NCBI RefSeq assembly: GCF_900102165.1 | Contig: NZ_FNBD01000010.1 | Location: forward strand, 62,001 to 126,000 | DNA from: Cellulophaga baltica | GTDB lineage: Bacteria; Bacteroidota; Bacteroidia; Flavobacteriales; Flavobacteriaceae | Direction of reading: 5' to 3' | Length of the DNA: 64,000 bases | In this document: one piece after another, positions 26,268 through 35,964 of the stretch | How positions within the stretch are numbered: the first letter of the stretch is position 1 | Layout of the letters: each line of letters begins with the position of its first letter | Made by a program: the position numbers and the translations under genes | The notes under the pieces: model-generated | Databases searched by the model: none | Told to the model about the DNA's origin: nothing | Seen by the model: the letters and a program-made list of their open reading frames with translations, nothing else

Positions 26268-26906
26268 TTAGAGGTTTGGCTGTGGCGTCATTCTCAAATA
26301 AGGCTTAATTTCCTCTACGCCTTTCGAAAAGATTTTCTTGGCATCCTCCGTTGCAATGGCTGGACTAACAACAACGTCATCGCCATTTTTCCAGTTTGCA
26401 GGAGTCGCAACTTTATGGTAGGCAGTTAACTGCAATGAATCTATTACACGCACAAGCTCATAGAAATTACGGCCTGTAGAGGCTGGATACGTTAATATAA
26501 GTTTTACCGTTTTGTCTGGAGCTATAATAAATACAGAACGTACTGTTAAAGTATTATTAGCATTTGGGTGTATCATATCATACAAGTCCGATACCTTACG
26601 GTCTTCATCCGCTAAGATTGGGAAATTAACTTCTGTATTCTGAACCTCATTGATATCTTTAATCCATTCTTTATGAGAAGCAGCACCATCAACACTAAGA
26701 GCTAACATTTTTACATTACGCTTATCAAATTCATCTTTAAATTTAGCTGCAGTACCTAATTCTGTGGTACAAACAGGTGTGAAATCTGCTGGATGAGAAA
26801 ATAGGATTCCCCATGAATCCCCTAAATAATCATATAGATTAATCATTCCCATTGAACTATCTACTGTAAAATCTGGAGCTACATCTCCTAATCGTATTGT
26901 TGCCAT
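26268..26906 (-). CDS. 1-Cys peroxiredoxin (Prx6 family)
   Basis: A 212-residue peroxiredoxin that reduces hydrogen peroxide and organic peroxides. The peroxidatic cysteine is in HPADFTPVCTTELG (about residue 46) and no other cysteine is present, so it is a true 1-Cys enzyme needing an external thiol. The C-terminal extension with VVVSPAIATEDAKKIF is the Prx6 type. It is encoded alone, divergent from the YfiT-like gene. Confidence 0.95.
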   Translation of the reverse strand: MATIRLGDVAPDFTVDSSMGMINLYDYLGDSWGILFSHPADFTPVCTTELGTAAKFKDEFDKRNVKMLALSVDGAASHKEWIKDINEVQNTEVNFPILADEDRKVSDLYDMIHPNANNTLTVRSVFIIAPDKTVKLILTYPASTGRNFYELVRVIDSLQLTAYHKVATPANWKNGDDVVVSPAIATEDAKKIFSKGVEEIKPYLRMTPQPNL

Positions 26907-27014
26907 TTTATTTTTTTTTAGATGGTGTATTATTATCCTATAAAATTAGTGGATTGATAGGTTAAAAAGTAGAAATTGAGGTTAAAAATCCCTTAAAATT
27001 ATTACTTTTAAAGG

Positions 27015-27557
27015 ATGACAGAGCAAGAATTAGAACAACTGAAGTACCCTATTGGTAAATTTGAATGTCCAGAACTGATCACCGAAGCGCAGATAGATAA
27101 GTGGATTTTGGATTTACAACTGCTACCTGAACGTATTCAAGCCTTAGTTACATCTCTTACTTCAGAGCAATTAGAGACTCCTTACAGGCCCGAAGGTTGG
27201 AGCTTAAGGCAGTTAATTCATCATATTGCCGATAGTCACCACCATAGTTACACGCGTTTTAAATGGGCCTTATCGGAAGATGAACCTTTAATTAAAGCTT
27301 ACGAAGAAAAAGAATGGAGTAGTCTTTTTGATGCAAGAACGGCCCCAATAATTTTATCACTTAATTATCTAGTGGCTTTGCATGCTAAATTAGTTTATTT
27401 GCTCAAAGGTTTGTCAGCCACTGATCTTAAGAAGGTGTATGTGCATCCTGAAGGCAATGTGCGTGTTTCTGTAGCCGAAAATATAGGAAAATATGCTTGG
27501 CATGGAAATCATCATTTGGCACAGATACGGGGTTTGGTTACGCGTATGGATTGGTAA
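27015..27557 (+). CDS. DinB/YfiT-family putative metal-dependent hydrolase or thiol transferase
   Basis: A 180-residue four-helix DinB-fold protein of the YfiT/BstA group. Three His ligands for nickel or zinc are in place: IHHIADSHHH (about residue 70) and the C-terminal YAWHGNHHLAQI. The starting block LKYPIGKFECPE is characteristic. B. subtilis YfiT-like enzymes transfer bacillithiol; the thiol used in this organism is not known. It is followed by csaA. Confidence 0.9.
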   Translation: MTEQELEQLKYPIGKFECPELITEAQIDKWILDLQLLPERIQALVTSLTSEQLETPYRPEGWSLRQLIHHIADSHHHSYTRFKWALSEDEPLIKAYEEKEWSSLFDARTAPIILSLNYLVALHAKLVYLLKGLSATDLKKVYVHPEGNVRVSVAENIGKYAWHGNHHLAQIRGLVTRMDW

Positions 27558-27639
27558 CGTAGCTATTTTGTATATTTTATTGCATTGTATGGCAGATATG
27601 GTTAATTTGGTAGGCTAACTTATAAATTTTTTACTCATT

Positions 27640-27975
27640 ATGGAAACTATCAATTGGTCTGATTTTTCTAAAGTAGATATGCGTGTAGGGACTATAGTTT
27701 CTGTAAACGACTTTCCTGAAGTGAGAAACCCTGCTTACAAATTGGAGATTGACTTTGGGCCTGAAATAGGGATAAAGAAAACATCAGCACAAATAACGAC
27801 GGTTTACAAGAAAGAAGATCTTATTGGGAAACAGATTGTTGCAGTAGTTAATTTTCCCAAAAAGCAGATTGCCAATTTCATGAGTGAATGTTTGGTTTTA
27901 GGAGCCGTGAATAATAAAGATGTTACTTTGCTCCATCCTGGATTGAAGGTTGAAAACGGACTTAAGATATCTTGA
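27640..27975 (+). CDS. csaA: tRNA-binding-domain protein CsaA
   Basis: A 111-residue dimeric OB-fold protein of the CsaA/Trbp111 type, with FSKVDMRVGTIVSVNDFPEVRNPAYKLEIDFG and KQIVAVVNFPKKQIANFMSECLVLGA. In B. subtilis it is a secretion-related chaperone; a tRNA-binding role is also possible. Its TGA stop overlaps the TTG start of the next gene. Confidence 0.94.
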   Translation: METINWSDFSKVDMRVGTIVSVNDFPEVRNPAYKLEIDFGPEIGIKKTSAQITTVYKKEDLIGKQIVAVVNFPKKQIANFMSECLVLGAVNNKDVTLLHPGLKVENGLKIS

Positions 27976-28897
27976 TTTTCTTGCTTCAAAACAGTATTGA
28001 TAGTATCCCAATTAATTTTAACGAAGAATCACTCTGGATATTAAATTTAGCATTGGCACTCGTGATGTTTGGAATCTCTTTAGAAATTTCTATAGGAGAT
28101 TTTAAAGCGTTGTTTAAAAAGCCTAAAGCTATTTTTGTTGGTGTACTCAGTCAGTTTTTTCTTCTGCCTCTGGTTACCTTTATTTTAGTAATATTGATAA
28201 AACCTTATCCAAGTATTGCCTTAGGTATGTTTATGGTGGCAGCTTGCCCAGGCGGTAACATTTCTAATTTTATTACCCATATTGCAAAGGGGAATTCTGC
28301 GCTATCGGTATGTTTAACCGCTATTGCAACATTATTGGCAATATTTATGACCCCTATAAATTTAGAATTCTGGGATCTTTTTATGCACCTACTGCGCAGA
28401 TTTTAAAAGAGGTAGCTATTGAGCCCATGGCCATGGTGCAATTAGTTTTCATGCTGTTAGGAGTTCCGTTATTTCTAGGAATGTGGGTGAATTATTGGAA
28501 GCCAAGACTAGCAAAAAGTATTGCGAGAGTCCTTAAAATTGTTTCTTTATTATTTTTTGTGGTACTTATATGTATAGCATTGTATGCAAATAGAATTATA
28601 TTAGTAGATTACATATGGTACGTGTTTTGGCTTGTAGTGATCCATAATTTAATTGCTTTTATATCTGGATTTTCTTTAGCGAAGTTAGTAGGGTTAAATA
28701 CCGCAAATACAAGAACAATTACAATAGAAACGGGAATACAAAACTCAGGTTTAGGCTTACTTTTGATAGTTACTTTTTTTGACGGTTTAGGAGGTATGGC
28801 ATTATTGGCTGCTTTTTGGGGAATTTGGCATTTAGTCTCCGGATTACTCCTTGCTAGTTTTTGGAGTTCTCGAGAAATAATAACTAAAGAAATATAG
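27972..28897 (+). pseudogene. Bile acid:sodium symporter (BASS) family gene with a frameshift
   Basis: Two overlapping frames together encode one BASS transporter of about 308 residues. The first (27972-28406) covers NFNEESLWILNLALALVMFG and VAACPGGNISNFITHIAKGNSALSV; it then runs off into an unrelated tail and stop. The second, in frame +1, resumes with GSFYAPTAQILKEV and continues to the end (IETGIQNSGLGLLL). The break lies at the GGG run 28372-28374; one extra G restores a continuous ORF. Either the gene is broken or the read has a homopolymer error. The start is TTG, overlapping the csaA stop. Confidence 0.85.
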
Positions 28898-28898
28898 C

Positions 28899-29945
28899 TT
28901 GAAGAAAATAGGGTACGCTGTTGTTCAAATGTTTGTGGGCACACTTTTATGGTTTTATTTTAAAAAAACAGCACACCATGGCTTGGAGAATATTCCGAAA
29001 GATACACCTGTTATTTTTTTATCAAACCACCAGAATGCATTTTTAGACACTATTTTAATTGCTACAAATTGCAAGAGAAAACCTTATTTTTTAACGCGAT
29101 CTGATGTTTTTAAAAACACTGTTTTGAAGGGCATATTTTCTTTTTTTAAAATGATTCCGATTTACAGAATTAGAGATGGCTTTGCAACTTTACAGAAGAA
29201 TCAATATACGTTTGACTTTTGTTCAAGTTTACTTAACAAAAATGAAGCTCTAGTGGTGTTTCCTGAGGGCGATCATAATTTAAAACGAAAGGTAAGACCT
29301 CTAAGTAAAGGATTTATACGTATTATTTTAAATGCTTTAGAGGCCAACCCGGAATTGAATATACACTTGGTTCCCGTAGGGGTAAACTATCAAGCGGCAA
29401 AGAATTTTCCTGATAGTGCAGCCTTATATTATGGTTCTGCAATTTCAGTCAAAGAATTTTTAGAGCAAAGCAGCATAAATAACTCAGAGCAAGCTCTAAA
29501 AAATCATGTATTCAAGGCTTTAAAAAATCTTACAACACACATAGAAGATGATGCAAAGTATGCTTTTACAATTCAGAAATTAGAGGCTTTTGGGGTAGAT
29601 TATACCAAGCCGAAAGAAGTTAATGAGAAATTACTTTATTTGTCTTCTATATCTAAAATACCGGAAACTATTACAGAAGCTAATAGCTTTGATCTATTAA
29701 AAAAATGGATTTTTATGATAATTAATTTTCCTGTCATTCTAGCATGGAATTTAACGATAAAACCCAAAATAAAGGATCTAGCCTTTTTAAGTACATTTAG
29801 GTTTGCATATGCAGTAGTCATCTTTCCTATTTATTATATCTTCTTAGCTTTAGGGACTTATCTATTTACACAAGACATCATTTCGGGATTATTGGTTACG
29901 ATGACAGTTTTTGTATATAATTTGTTTTACACTAAGACCATGTAA
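28899..29945 (+). CDS. PlsC-like glycerophospholipid acyltransferase
   Basis: A 348-residue membrane acyltransferase of the 1-acylglycerol-3-phosphate acyltransferase superfamily. Motif I reads SNHQNAFLDTIL, with five residues between His and Asp rather than four; motif III is VVFPEGDH and motif IV VPVGVNYQ. Two C-terminal membrane segments follow a helical region. The start is TTG, 1 nt after the stop of the BASS gene. The acceptor could be a lysophospholipid or an ornithine-type lipid. Confidence 0.87.
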   Translation: MKKIGYAVVQMFVGTLLWFYFKKTAHHGLENIPKDTPVIFLSNHQNAFLDTILIATNCKRKPYFLTRSDVFKNTVLKGIFSFFKMIPIYRIRDGFATLQKNQYTFDFCSSLLNKNEALVVFPEGDHNLKRKVRPLSKGFIRIILNALEANPELNIHLVPVGVNYQAAKNFPDSAALYYGSAISVKEFLEQSSINNSEQALKNHVFKALKNLTTHIEDDAKYAFTIQKLEAFGVDYTKPKEVNEKLLYLSSISKIPETITEANSFDLLKKWIFMIINFPVILAWNLTIKPKIKDLAFLSTFRFAYAVVIFPIYYIFLALGTYLFTQDIISGLLVTMTVFVYNLFYTKTM

Positions 29946-29980
29946 AAAAGCATCCTCAATTAGTTGTTGAGGATGCTTTT
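29946..29980. terminator. Bidirectional terminator
   Basis: Arms AAAAGCATCCTCAA and TTGAGGATGCTTTT with a 7-nt loop between convergent genes. Confidence 0.92.
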
Positions 29981-29985
29981 ATATC

Positions 29986-32505
29986 TTATAACATATCGCT
30001 AAAGAAAATAGCGTTCATTAATAATTTATTTGTTCCGTACCAAAAAGCTCTAAAATTAGTGTTGTCTGTAAACACAATAACTTTTCCACGGCCCAAGCTT
30101 TGAGCTTGAAAAGGAACGCTGTTACTCAGTAACTTTAATTTTTCCTCAGAAATATATCCACTTAAAAGCGGATTGCTAGTATATTGAATGGGGTTGTTGT
30201 AACTACTCTTGTTAGGTTCAATATAAATATTTGTATTTCTAAATAAGGGCAGTACATCATTTTTGTATCCGAAATTTATAGGATGTGAGCGGTCTAGTTT
30301 TGCTTCAAAAATTGCACCTCCAGTAACTTGGGCACCAAAGAAGCTTTGTTTTTGCTCATAGGTAATGTCTTTTGCCACTAGCGTATCATTCTTAAATTTT
30401 AAATTAATAAATTCATTTTTTACTAACCATTTCGTTGTGTTTCTATAGCCTATAAGAGTGCCTCCGTTTTTTACCCACATTTTTAACTTTTCAGATGCTG
30501 CTTTATCAATTCCTCGGTAGGAATTAGGCATTATTATGGCGGTATACCGACTTAAATCGGTTCTGCTGAAATAATCCGTATCTAATTTAGTAAGGTTGAT
30601 ATTATAACGTTGATCAAATAAATGCCATATTTCTCCAGCGTCATAAGAAGTAATTCCATTACCAACGATAATAGCAACTTCCTGTTTTTCTAAGGCTTGA
30701 AAAGATCCGCTGCCTAAATCAATACCTAAGGTGTGCCCTGTGCCTACAGAAATAATATCAATATAACTTTCTTGAGCTACTTCTTTTAAAAAGGTGTGTA
30801 ATTCTTCTGGATTTAGTTTTTGGTTTTGTACAGGAATGAGAATAGATCCATAGTCATAGGTATTGCCTTCAACAGAAAATGGTTTTTCTCCTACTTTAGC
30901 TCGTATTCCTTTGTTTAATATTTTATTTAATGCTTTAGGAGTGTAGTACTCATTCCATTCAAATACGTACGCATAATTAGATAAGTTACCCACACTACTA
31001 GATAAAGTTGGTAAGGCTGTTATTTCCTCCCCTAAATTTGCAGTAGAATTTACTTCGGTATAGTCTAGGTTGAAAGCTAGTGGAAATGTCCAGGCAGAAA
31101 TATCATAAAAAAGGCTGTCTGTAAAGGTGGTGCGCTTTTCGAACATAGCCTTTATTAATCTACTATTCCTTTGGTTCATAGGAACTACATAACTATTCTC
31201 TTTATGAAATGCTTTGCCATTAATTTTGGCGTCACTTTTTAAGTGATGTAATTTTATTTTTTGACGTTGTAAAATTTCAGCTAAATGCCAGGATTTAGCA
31301 GCGTCCTTAGCATCCCCAAAAATAATAGTCTTTGTTTTATTTTTAGAGTTTTCTGTTAAGGCGTCTTTGTAAAACTGTTGTTGGTATAGTAGTAATTTTA
31401 CACGCATATTCTCGGCAGCTTCAATAGTAGAGAGTGCCGTTGTAAATTGGTTTTTTATTGTAAAAGGGAAGGTGAGAATTCCATTTTCACTTTCTTGAAT
31501 ATGGCCTCGAGAGCTAGCTTGCTCAAACAAAATACCAATACCACCATTTACATCCGGAAAAGTAGATCCTTTACCATAATAATAGTCGTCATAGTTTTCT
31601 TCAGAAAAATATAAAGAACCAATGTTATCTAGTGCCTTAGAGTGGTACGTAGCAATTTCTGTAGTAAGCTCTTGATTTATTTTTGGAGTTAGTGGGTGTA
31701 CTCTGTCTGGCTCTCCCGGTTGAAAAAAGAAAGTAGCGTTGGTTCCCATTTCATGGTGATCTGTTAAGATGTTAGGCATCCATTTATGAAAGGTAGCTAT
31801 TCTAGCTCTACTTTCTGGTAATTGTACAGGTAGCCAATCGCGATTCATATCAAACCAATAGTGGTTGGTTCTTCCTCCAGGCCAAACTTCATGATATTCA
31901 CGGTCATTATTATCAGGATTTAAATTTGAACTTTTATTGGTGTTTGCCCAATAAGCAAAGCGTTGTAGTCCATCTGGATTGAATGATGGATCTAATAGAA
32001 TAACCGTGTTTTCTAGCAGCTTCTCAATAGCATCTCCTTCGGCGGCAGCTAAGTAATAAGCGTAAGCTAGTGCGGCATTGCTTCCGCTAGGCTCATTGCC
32101 ATGGATAGAAAAACCTTGATAAACAACAACAGGTAGGTTTGATACATCTTGAGTGGCACCTGTTTCTTTGGTAATTGAAAGATGATCTTTTTGAATCTGT
32201 TCTATCTTACCATGATTTTTTGGAGCGGTAATCGTAAGTAATAATAAAGGCCTGCCTTCAAAAGTTTCACCACGATTTTCAATACTAATACGATCAGATG
32301 AAGCTGCTAGTGCTTGCATGTAATAGACCAGTTTGTCATGAGTAATATGCCATTCTCCAACTTCATGGCCAATAATAGATTCTGGCGTAGGAATATTTTT
32401 GTTGTAATTGGTATTTGAAGGGAGGTAGTAATCTAGGGTTGCTTTTTCTTGAGAGGTAAGGGTAAGTGATACTAGAAATAATGAGAGAAAGATAAGTTTT
32501 TTCAT
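29986..32505 (-). CDS. Secreted M14 zinc carboxypeptidase with C-terminal GATase1-like domain
   Basis: An 839-residue exported protein with a signal peptide ending LTSQ. The N-terminal half is an M14 peptidase: zinc ligands in SIHGNEPSG, DHHEMGTNATFFF, and the catalytic Glu in GIGILFEQASSRG. The C-terminal half (about 400-839) has a class I glutamine-amidotransferase-like fold with VAIIVGNGITSYDAGEIWHLFDQ and YTAIIMPNSYRGID. This architecture is common in Bacteroidota; it likely removes C-terminal residues from extracellular peptides. Confidence 0.92.
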   Translation of the reverse strand: MKKLIFLSLFLVSLTLTSQEKATLDYYLPSNTNYNKNIPTPESIIGHEVGEWHITHDKLVYYMQALAASSDRISIENRGETFEGRPLLLLTITAPKNHGKIEQIQKDHLSITKETGATQDVSNLPVVVYQGFSIHGNEPSGSNAALAYAYYLAAAEGDAIEKLLENTVILLDPSFNPDGLQRFAYWANTNKSSNLNPDNNDREYHEVWPGGRTNHYWFDMNRDWLPVQLPESRARIATFHKWMPNILTDHHEMGTNATFFFQPGEPDRVHPLTPKINQELTTEIATYHSKALDNIGSLYFSEENYDDYYYGKGSTFPDVNGGIGILFEQASSRGHIQESENGILTFPFTIKNQFTTALSTIEAAENMRVKLLLYQQQFYKDALTENSKNKTKTIIFGDAKDAAKSWHLAEILQRQKIKLHHLKSDAKINGKAFHKENSYVVPMNQRNSRLIKAMFEKRTTFTDSLFYDISAWTFPLAFNLDYTEVNSTANLGEEITALPTLSSSVGNLSNYAYVFEWNEYYTPKALNKILNKGIRAKVGEKPFSVEGNTYDYGSILIPVQNQKLNPEELHTFLKEVAQESYIDIISVGTGHTLGIDLGSGSFQALEKQEVAIIVGNGITSYDAGEIWHLFDQRYNINLTKLDTDYFSRTDLSRYTAIIMPNSYRGIDKAASEKLKMWVKNGGTLIGYRNTTKWLVKNEFINLKFKNDTLVAKDITYEQKQSFFGAQVTGGAIFEAKLDRSHPINFGYKNDVLPLFRNTNIYIEPNKSSYNNPIQYTSNPLLSGYISEEKLKLLSNSVPFQAQSLGRGKVIVFTDNTNFRAFWYGTNKLLMNAIFFSDML

Positions 32506-32533
32506 AGAGTAGTTTGAATTAGTCCCTATAAAA

Positions 32534-32565
32534 ATAAAAAAACGACTCTTAAAAGAAGAGTCGTT
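32534..32565 (-). terminator. Terminator after DUF3276 gene
   Basis: Arms AACGACTCTT/AAGAGTCGTT with loop AAAAG; the adjacent A-run is a T-run on the minus strand. Confidence 0.9.
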
Positions 32566-32590
32566 ACCATTAATTTGTGAAAATTAAATT

Positions 32591-32971
32591 TTATATGTCG
32601 TCAAAGCTAACATCTGTAAAGCTTTCCGTCGATGTTTTTTCTGCAGAATTTTCAACCAAGACATCTTCTTCTCTTTTAAAATCTTTTTGATGACGCTCAG
32701 AAATTACTTCGGTACCTTTTTCTTCTATGATGTAATTCATCATCTCATCTAGATTTTCTTTAAATGCTGAAAAGTCCTCTTTGTAAAGGTAAATTTTGTG
32801 TTTCTTGTAGTGAAATGATCCGTCGTCATGAGTAAATTTTTTACTCTCCGTAATCGTTAGATAATAATCACCAGCTTTTGTGCTTCTTACATCAAAAAAA
32901 TAAGTTCTTCTACCTGCTCTTAGGACTTTGGAGTAAATTTCCTCCTGATCCATCAATTCTTTTTCCTCCAT
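32591..32971 (-). CDS. DUF3276 (PUR-alpha-like) nucleic-acid-binding protein
   Basis: A 126-residue protein with the PUR fold: SKVLRAGRRTYFFDVRSTKAGDYYLTITESKK, then a strand-helix unit HKIYLYKEDFSAFKENLDEMMNYI. An acidic, disordered tail follows. Related Borrelia BpuR binds DNA and RNA. Flavobacterial members are of unknown target. Confidence 0.92.
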   Translation of the reverse strand: MEEKELMDQEEIYSKVLRAGRRTYFFDVRSTKAGDYYLTITESKKFTHDDGSFHYKKHKIYLYKEDFSAFKENLDEMMNYIIEEKGTEVISERHQKDFKREEDVLVENSAEKTSTESFTDVSFDDI

Positions 32972-33045
32972 TGCTAAAAAAATCTATAGTTAATTATTAG
33001 TGTACCTTCAAAAATGGCAAAAAATTGCTAATCTAACAACTTTTT

Positions 33046-34800
33046 TTAGCTTTCTTTATCAATCAATTGTGTGTGGTAAAGTTCCTTGTAATACCCATCT
33101 GTCTCAATTAGAGAGTCATGCGTACCTTCCTGTAATATTTTTCCTTCTTTTAAAATAATGATTTTATCAGCGTTTTTTGCTGAGGATACTCTATGGCTTA
33201 CCAATAAAGTTGTTTTGCTTTTAGAAACATTCTTCAAATTCTTAAGAATCTCTTCTTCCGTTTCTGTATCTACGGCAGATAAACAATCATCAAATAAATA
33301 TATTTTCGGGTCTTTCAATAAGGCTCTTGCGATAGAAACACGTTGTTTTTGTCCGCCACTTAATGTAATACCTCTCTCTCCTAATATCGTGTCATATTTT
33401 TTTGTAAAATCCATGATATTTTTATGCACTACAGCTTTTTTGGCAACAGCTATAATTTCTTCATCGGTGGCATTTTGCTTTCCAAACTTGATATTATTTT
33501 TGATGGAGTCAGAGAAAAGAAAAGCATCTTGGGGTACTGCGCCAACTTCTTGACGAATAGAATTCAAATTAAGATTCTTAATAGGGGTATCATCTAATAA
33601 TATTTCTCCTGAGCTCACGTCATAAAGACGCGCGATAAGATCTAGAATTGTAGATTTTCCAGAGCCTGTTTTGCCAATAATAGCTACTGTCTGTCCTGGT
33701 TCAATGGTGAATGAAATATCATTAAGCGCTGTAATTTCTGTGTCTTCATATGTGAAGGTTACATTCTTAAATTCAATTTTCCCAGATAAAGGGGTAGGAG
33801 TTAAAACTTCATTTTTAATAGATGGGGTTATTTGTAAAAACTCATTGATACGTTTTTGTGATGCCTCCGCACGCTGAACAATAGAGGTAAGCCAACCAAT
33901 AACCGCTACAGGCCAAGTAAGCATATTTACATAGATTACGAACTCCGCAATAACACCAACCGAATCTATTTCACCATTAATATATTGTTGGCCACTAATA
34001 TAAATCACAAAAATAGTACTGATTCCTATTAATAATACCATTAAGGGGAAGAACCATGCATTTACCTTAGCTAGGTTCATACTCTTGTTCTTTCCTTCTA
34101 TAGCCAGTTCTGTAAGTTCTTTATTAATATCATTTTCTAAACCGTAGGCCTTGATAACAGAAATTCCAGAGAAAGATTCTTGCGTAAATGTAGATAACTT
34201 AGAAAGGTATTGTTGTACAATAGTGCTTCGTTTGTGAATAACTTTGCTAATGTTATAAATCAATACAGATAATATAGGAAGCGGTATCAGGGTATATACT
34301 GCCAATTTAGGAGCCGTCATGAACATTAAGGGAATGATGCAAGCAAAAAGTGTGATGGTGTTGATGCCATACATCAATGCTGGTCCGGCATAATTTCTTA
34401 CTTCACCCACATCTTCACTAATCCTATTCATTAAATCACCAGTCCTATTTTTTTTGTAAAAATTGAGGTTTAGCAATTGATAATGATCAAATACTTCGTT
34501 CTTTAAATCGTATTCGATATATCTAGATACTTTGATAATAGTCTGCCTCATTAAAAAAGTAAATAGCGCAGCTAACAATGCAGTTCCTAGAATAATTAAA
34601 ATATTTTCTAGCAGCAATTCTTTGGCTTCAGACTTATCAATGATATTATTCCCGTAGTTTTCAACAACTTTAATCGACTTTTTTACATAAGAAGGAGTAA
34701 CCAAAGAGAATACCCTTGCTATTATGGTGATGAACAACCCTAAAAGCAGTTGAGTGCTATATTTTTTTAAATATTTATTGATGTATTTTAATTCCTTCAT
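33046..34800 (-). CDS. ABC exporter, fused permease and ATPase (MsbA/MdlB-like)
   Basis: A 584-residue half-transporter. Six spans in the first 310 residues are followed by the nucleotide-binding domain with Walker A GKTGSGKST (about residue 376), Q-loop VPQDAFLFSD, signature LSGGQKQRVSIARALL, Walker B IYLFDDCLSAVD and switch His in LLVSHRVSS. It forms a homo- or heterodimer for lipid or drug export. The -7 box TATCTTTG lies at 34853-34846. Confidence 0.95.
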   Translation of the reverse strand: MKELKYINKYLKKYSTQLLLGLFITIIARVFSLVTPSYVKKSIKVVENYGNNIIDKSEAKELLLENILIILGTALLAALFTFLMRQTIIKVSRYIEYDLKNEVFDHYQLLNLNFYKKNRTGDLMNRISEDVGEVRNYAGPALMYGINTITLFACIIPLMFMTAPKLAVYTLIPLPILSVLIYNISKVIHKRSTIVQQYLSKLSTFTQESFSGISVIKAYGLENDINKELTELAIEGKNKSMNLAKVNAWFFPLMVLLIGISTIFVIYISGQQYINGEIDSVGVIAEFVIYVNMLTWPVAVIGWLTSIVQRAEASQKRINEFLQITPSIKNEVLTPTPLSGKIEFKNVTFTYEDTEITALNDISFTIEPGQTVAIIGKTGSGKSTILDLIARLYDVSSGEILLDDTPIKNLNLNSIRQEVGAVPQDAFLFSDSIKNNIKFGKQNATDEEIIAVAKKAVVHKNIMDFTKKYDTILGERGITLSGGQKQRVSIARALLKDPKIYLFDDCLSAVDTETEEEILKNLKNVSKSKTTLLVSHRVSSAKNADKIIILKEGKILQEGTHDSLIETDGYYKELYHTQLIDKES

Positions 34801-34845
34801 GAAGCCTTAGTTGCTGTAAAGTGTTGAATTTTCTAATCGAAGTGA

Positions 34846-34853
34846 CAAAGATA
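34846..34853 (-). promoter_or_regulatory. -7 box of ABC exporter gene
   Basis: TATCTTTG on the minus strand, 45 nt before the ATG at 34800; no convincing -33. Confidence 0.45.
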
Positions 34854-34931
34854 TGTGATTAAAGTAAAATGAAATGTTATAAAACTGATAAGATATAACC
34901 AAACCATAACCTAGTATTAAAAATATAGTTC

Positions 34932-34939
34932 TATTTTTG
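34932..34939 (+). promoter_or_regulatory. -7 box of nusB
   Basis: TATTTTTG fits TAnnTTTG and precedes the nusB ATG by 35 nt; the -33 is not obvious. Confidence 0.45.
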
Positions 34940-34974
34940 CCGCTTGAAGTTTAACCCATTTAAGTTCTTTAAAA

Positions 34975-35922
34975 ATGCTTACAAGAAGGCATGTGCGAGT
35001 AAAAGTAATGCAATGTATTTATGCATTAACACGTTCCAATGACGATTCTTTAGAAAAACAACAAAAGTTTTTGAAATTCAGTATTGAAAATACATATTCG
35101 TTGTATTTATTGATGATGAGTTTGATGAAGGAAATCCACGATTTGGCAAAACAGCAAGTAGAGCTTTCTGCAAATACATATTTATCAAGTTCATCCAATA
35201 CTTTTGATGACAAGAAGAAATTTGTAAACAATAGGTTTATAAAAATGATTTCTGAAAACAAGGTTCTTGAAGAAGAGCTAGAAATAAGAAAACTTCAGAA
35301 TTGGTATTTAAATGATGAGTATGTAAAGCTACTTTACAAAGAAATCATAGCAAGTAATTACTACAATAAATACATGCATGCAACCGCTTCTAGTTTTGAA
35401 GATGATAAGCAGTTAATTGTAGATTTGTTTAAGAATATCATTGCTCCTAATGAAAAAATCTACGATTATTTTGAGGACGATAAACTTACTTGGGTAGATG
35501 ATATTCCTTTAGTGAATACATTTATTTTAAAACTTTTGAAAAAGGCAAAGCCAGATGCTGTAGAATCTTATTTTTTACCTCCTTTAGTTAAGGATCAAGA
35601 AGATATTGAATTTTCTAAAAAACTTCTGTCTAAAACCTTACTTCAAAATGAGAAGTTGGTCAAAGAGATAGAGGGTAAAACTCCTAATTGGGATAAAGAT
35701 AGAATTGCAGATATAGATGCAATTTTATTAAAAATGGCAATTGCAGAATTGTTAAATTTTCCTTCCATACCAGAACGTGTTACTATTAATGAATATTTAG
35801 AACTTGCCAAAGAGTACAGTACGCCTAAGAGTAGTACGTTTATCAATGGTATTTTAGATAAGCTAATAAAGGAATACGAGCAGGACGGAAAACTAAACAA
35901 AATTGGTAGAGGTTTATTATAA
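34975..35922 (+). CDS. nusB: Transcription antitermination factor NusB, long Bacteroidota form
   Basis: A 315-residue NusB, about twice the usual size. Only the ends resemble classical NusB: MLTRRHVRVKVMQCIYAL at the N-terminus and the C-terminal helices DRIADIDAILLKMAIAELL, SIPERVTINEYLELAKEYSTPKSSTFINGILDKL. The central 150 residues are a family-specific insertion. It assists rRNA antitermination with NusE (S10). The downstream DUF1573 and yajC genes form a conserved cluster. Confidence 0.95.
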   Translation: MLTRRHVRVKVMQCIYALTRSNDDSLEKQQKFLKFSIENTYSLYLLMMSLMKEIHDLAKQQVELSANTYLSSSSNTFDDKKKFVNNRFIKMISENKVLEEELEIRKLQNWYLNDEYVKLLYKEIIASNYYNKYMHATASSFEDDKQLIVDLFKNIIAPNEKIYDYFEDDKLTWVDDIPLVNTFILKLLKKAKPDAVESYFLPPLVKDQEDIEFSKKLLSKTLLQNEKLVKEIEGKTPNWDKDRIADIDAILLKMAIAELLNFPSIPERVTINEYLELAKEYSTPKSSTFINGILDKLIKEYEQDGKLNKIGRGLL

Positions 35923-35929
35923 TATTGTT

Positions 35930-35937
35930 TATTTTTG
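35930..35937 (+). promoter_or_regulatory. Possible internal -7 box before DUF1573 gene
   Basis: TATTTTTG in the 42-nt gap between nusB and the DUF1573 gene; it could give a separate transcript for DUF1573-yajC. Confidence 0.4.
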
Positions 35938-35964
35938 ATTAAAATTATAAATATTTAGACGGTT

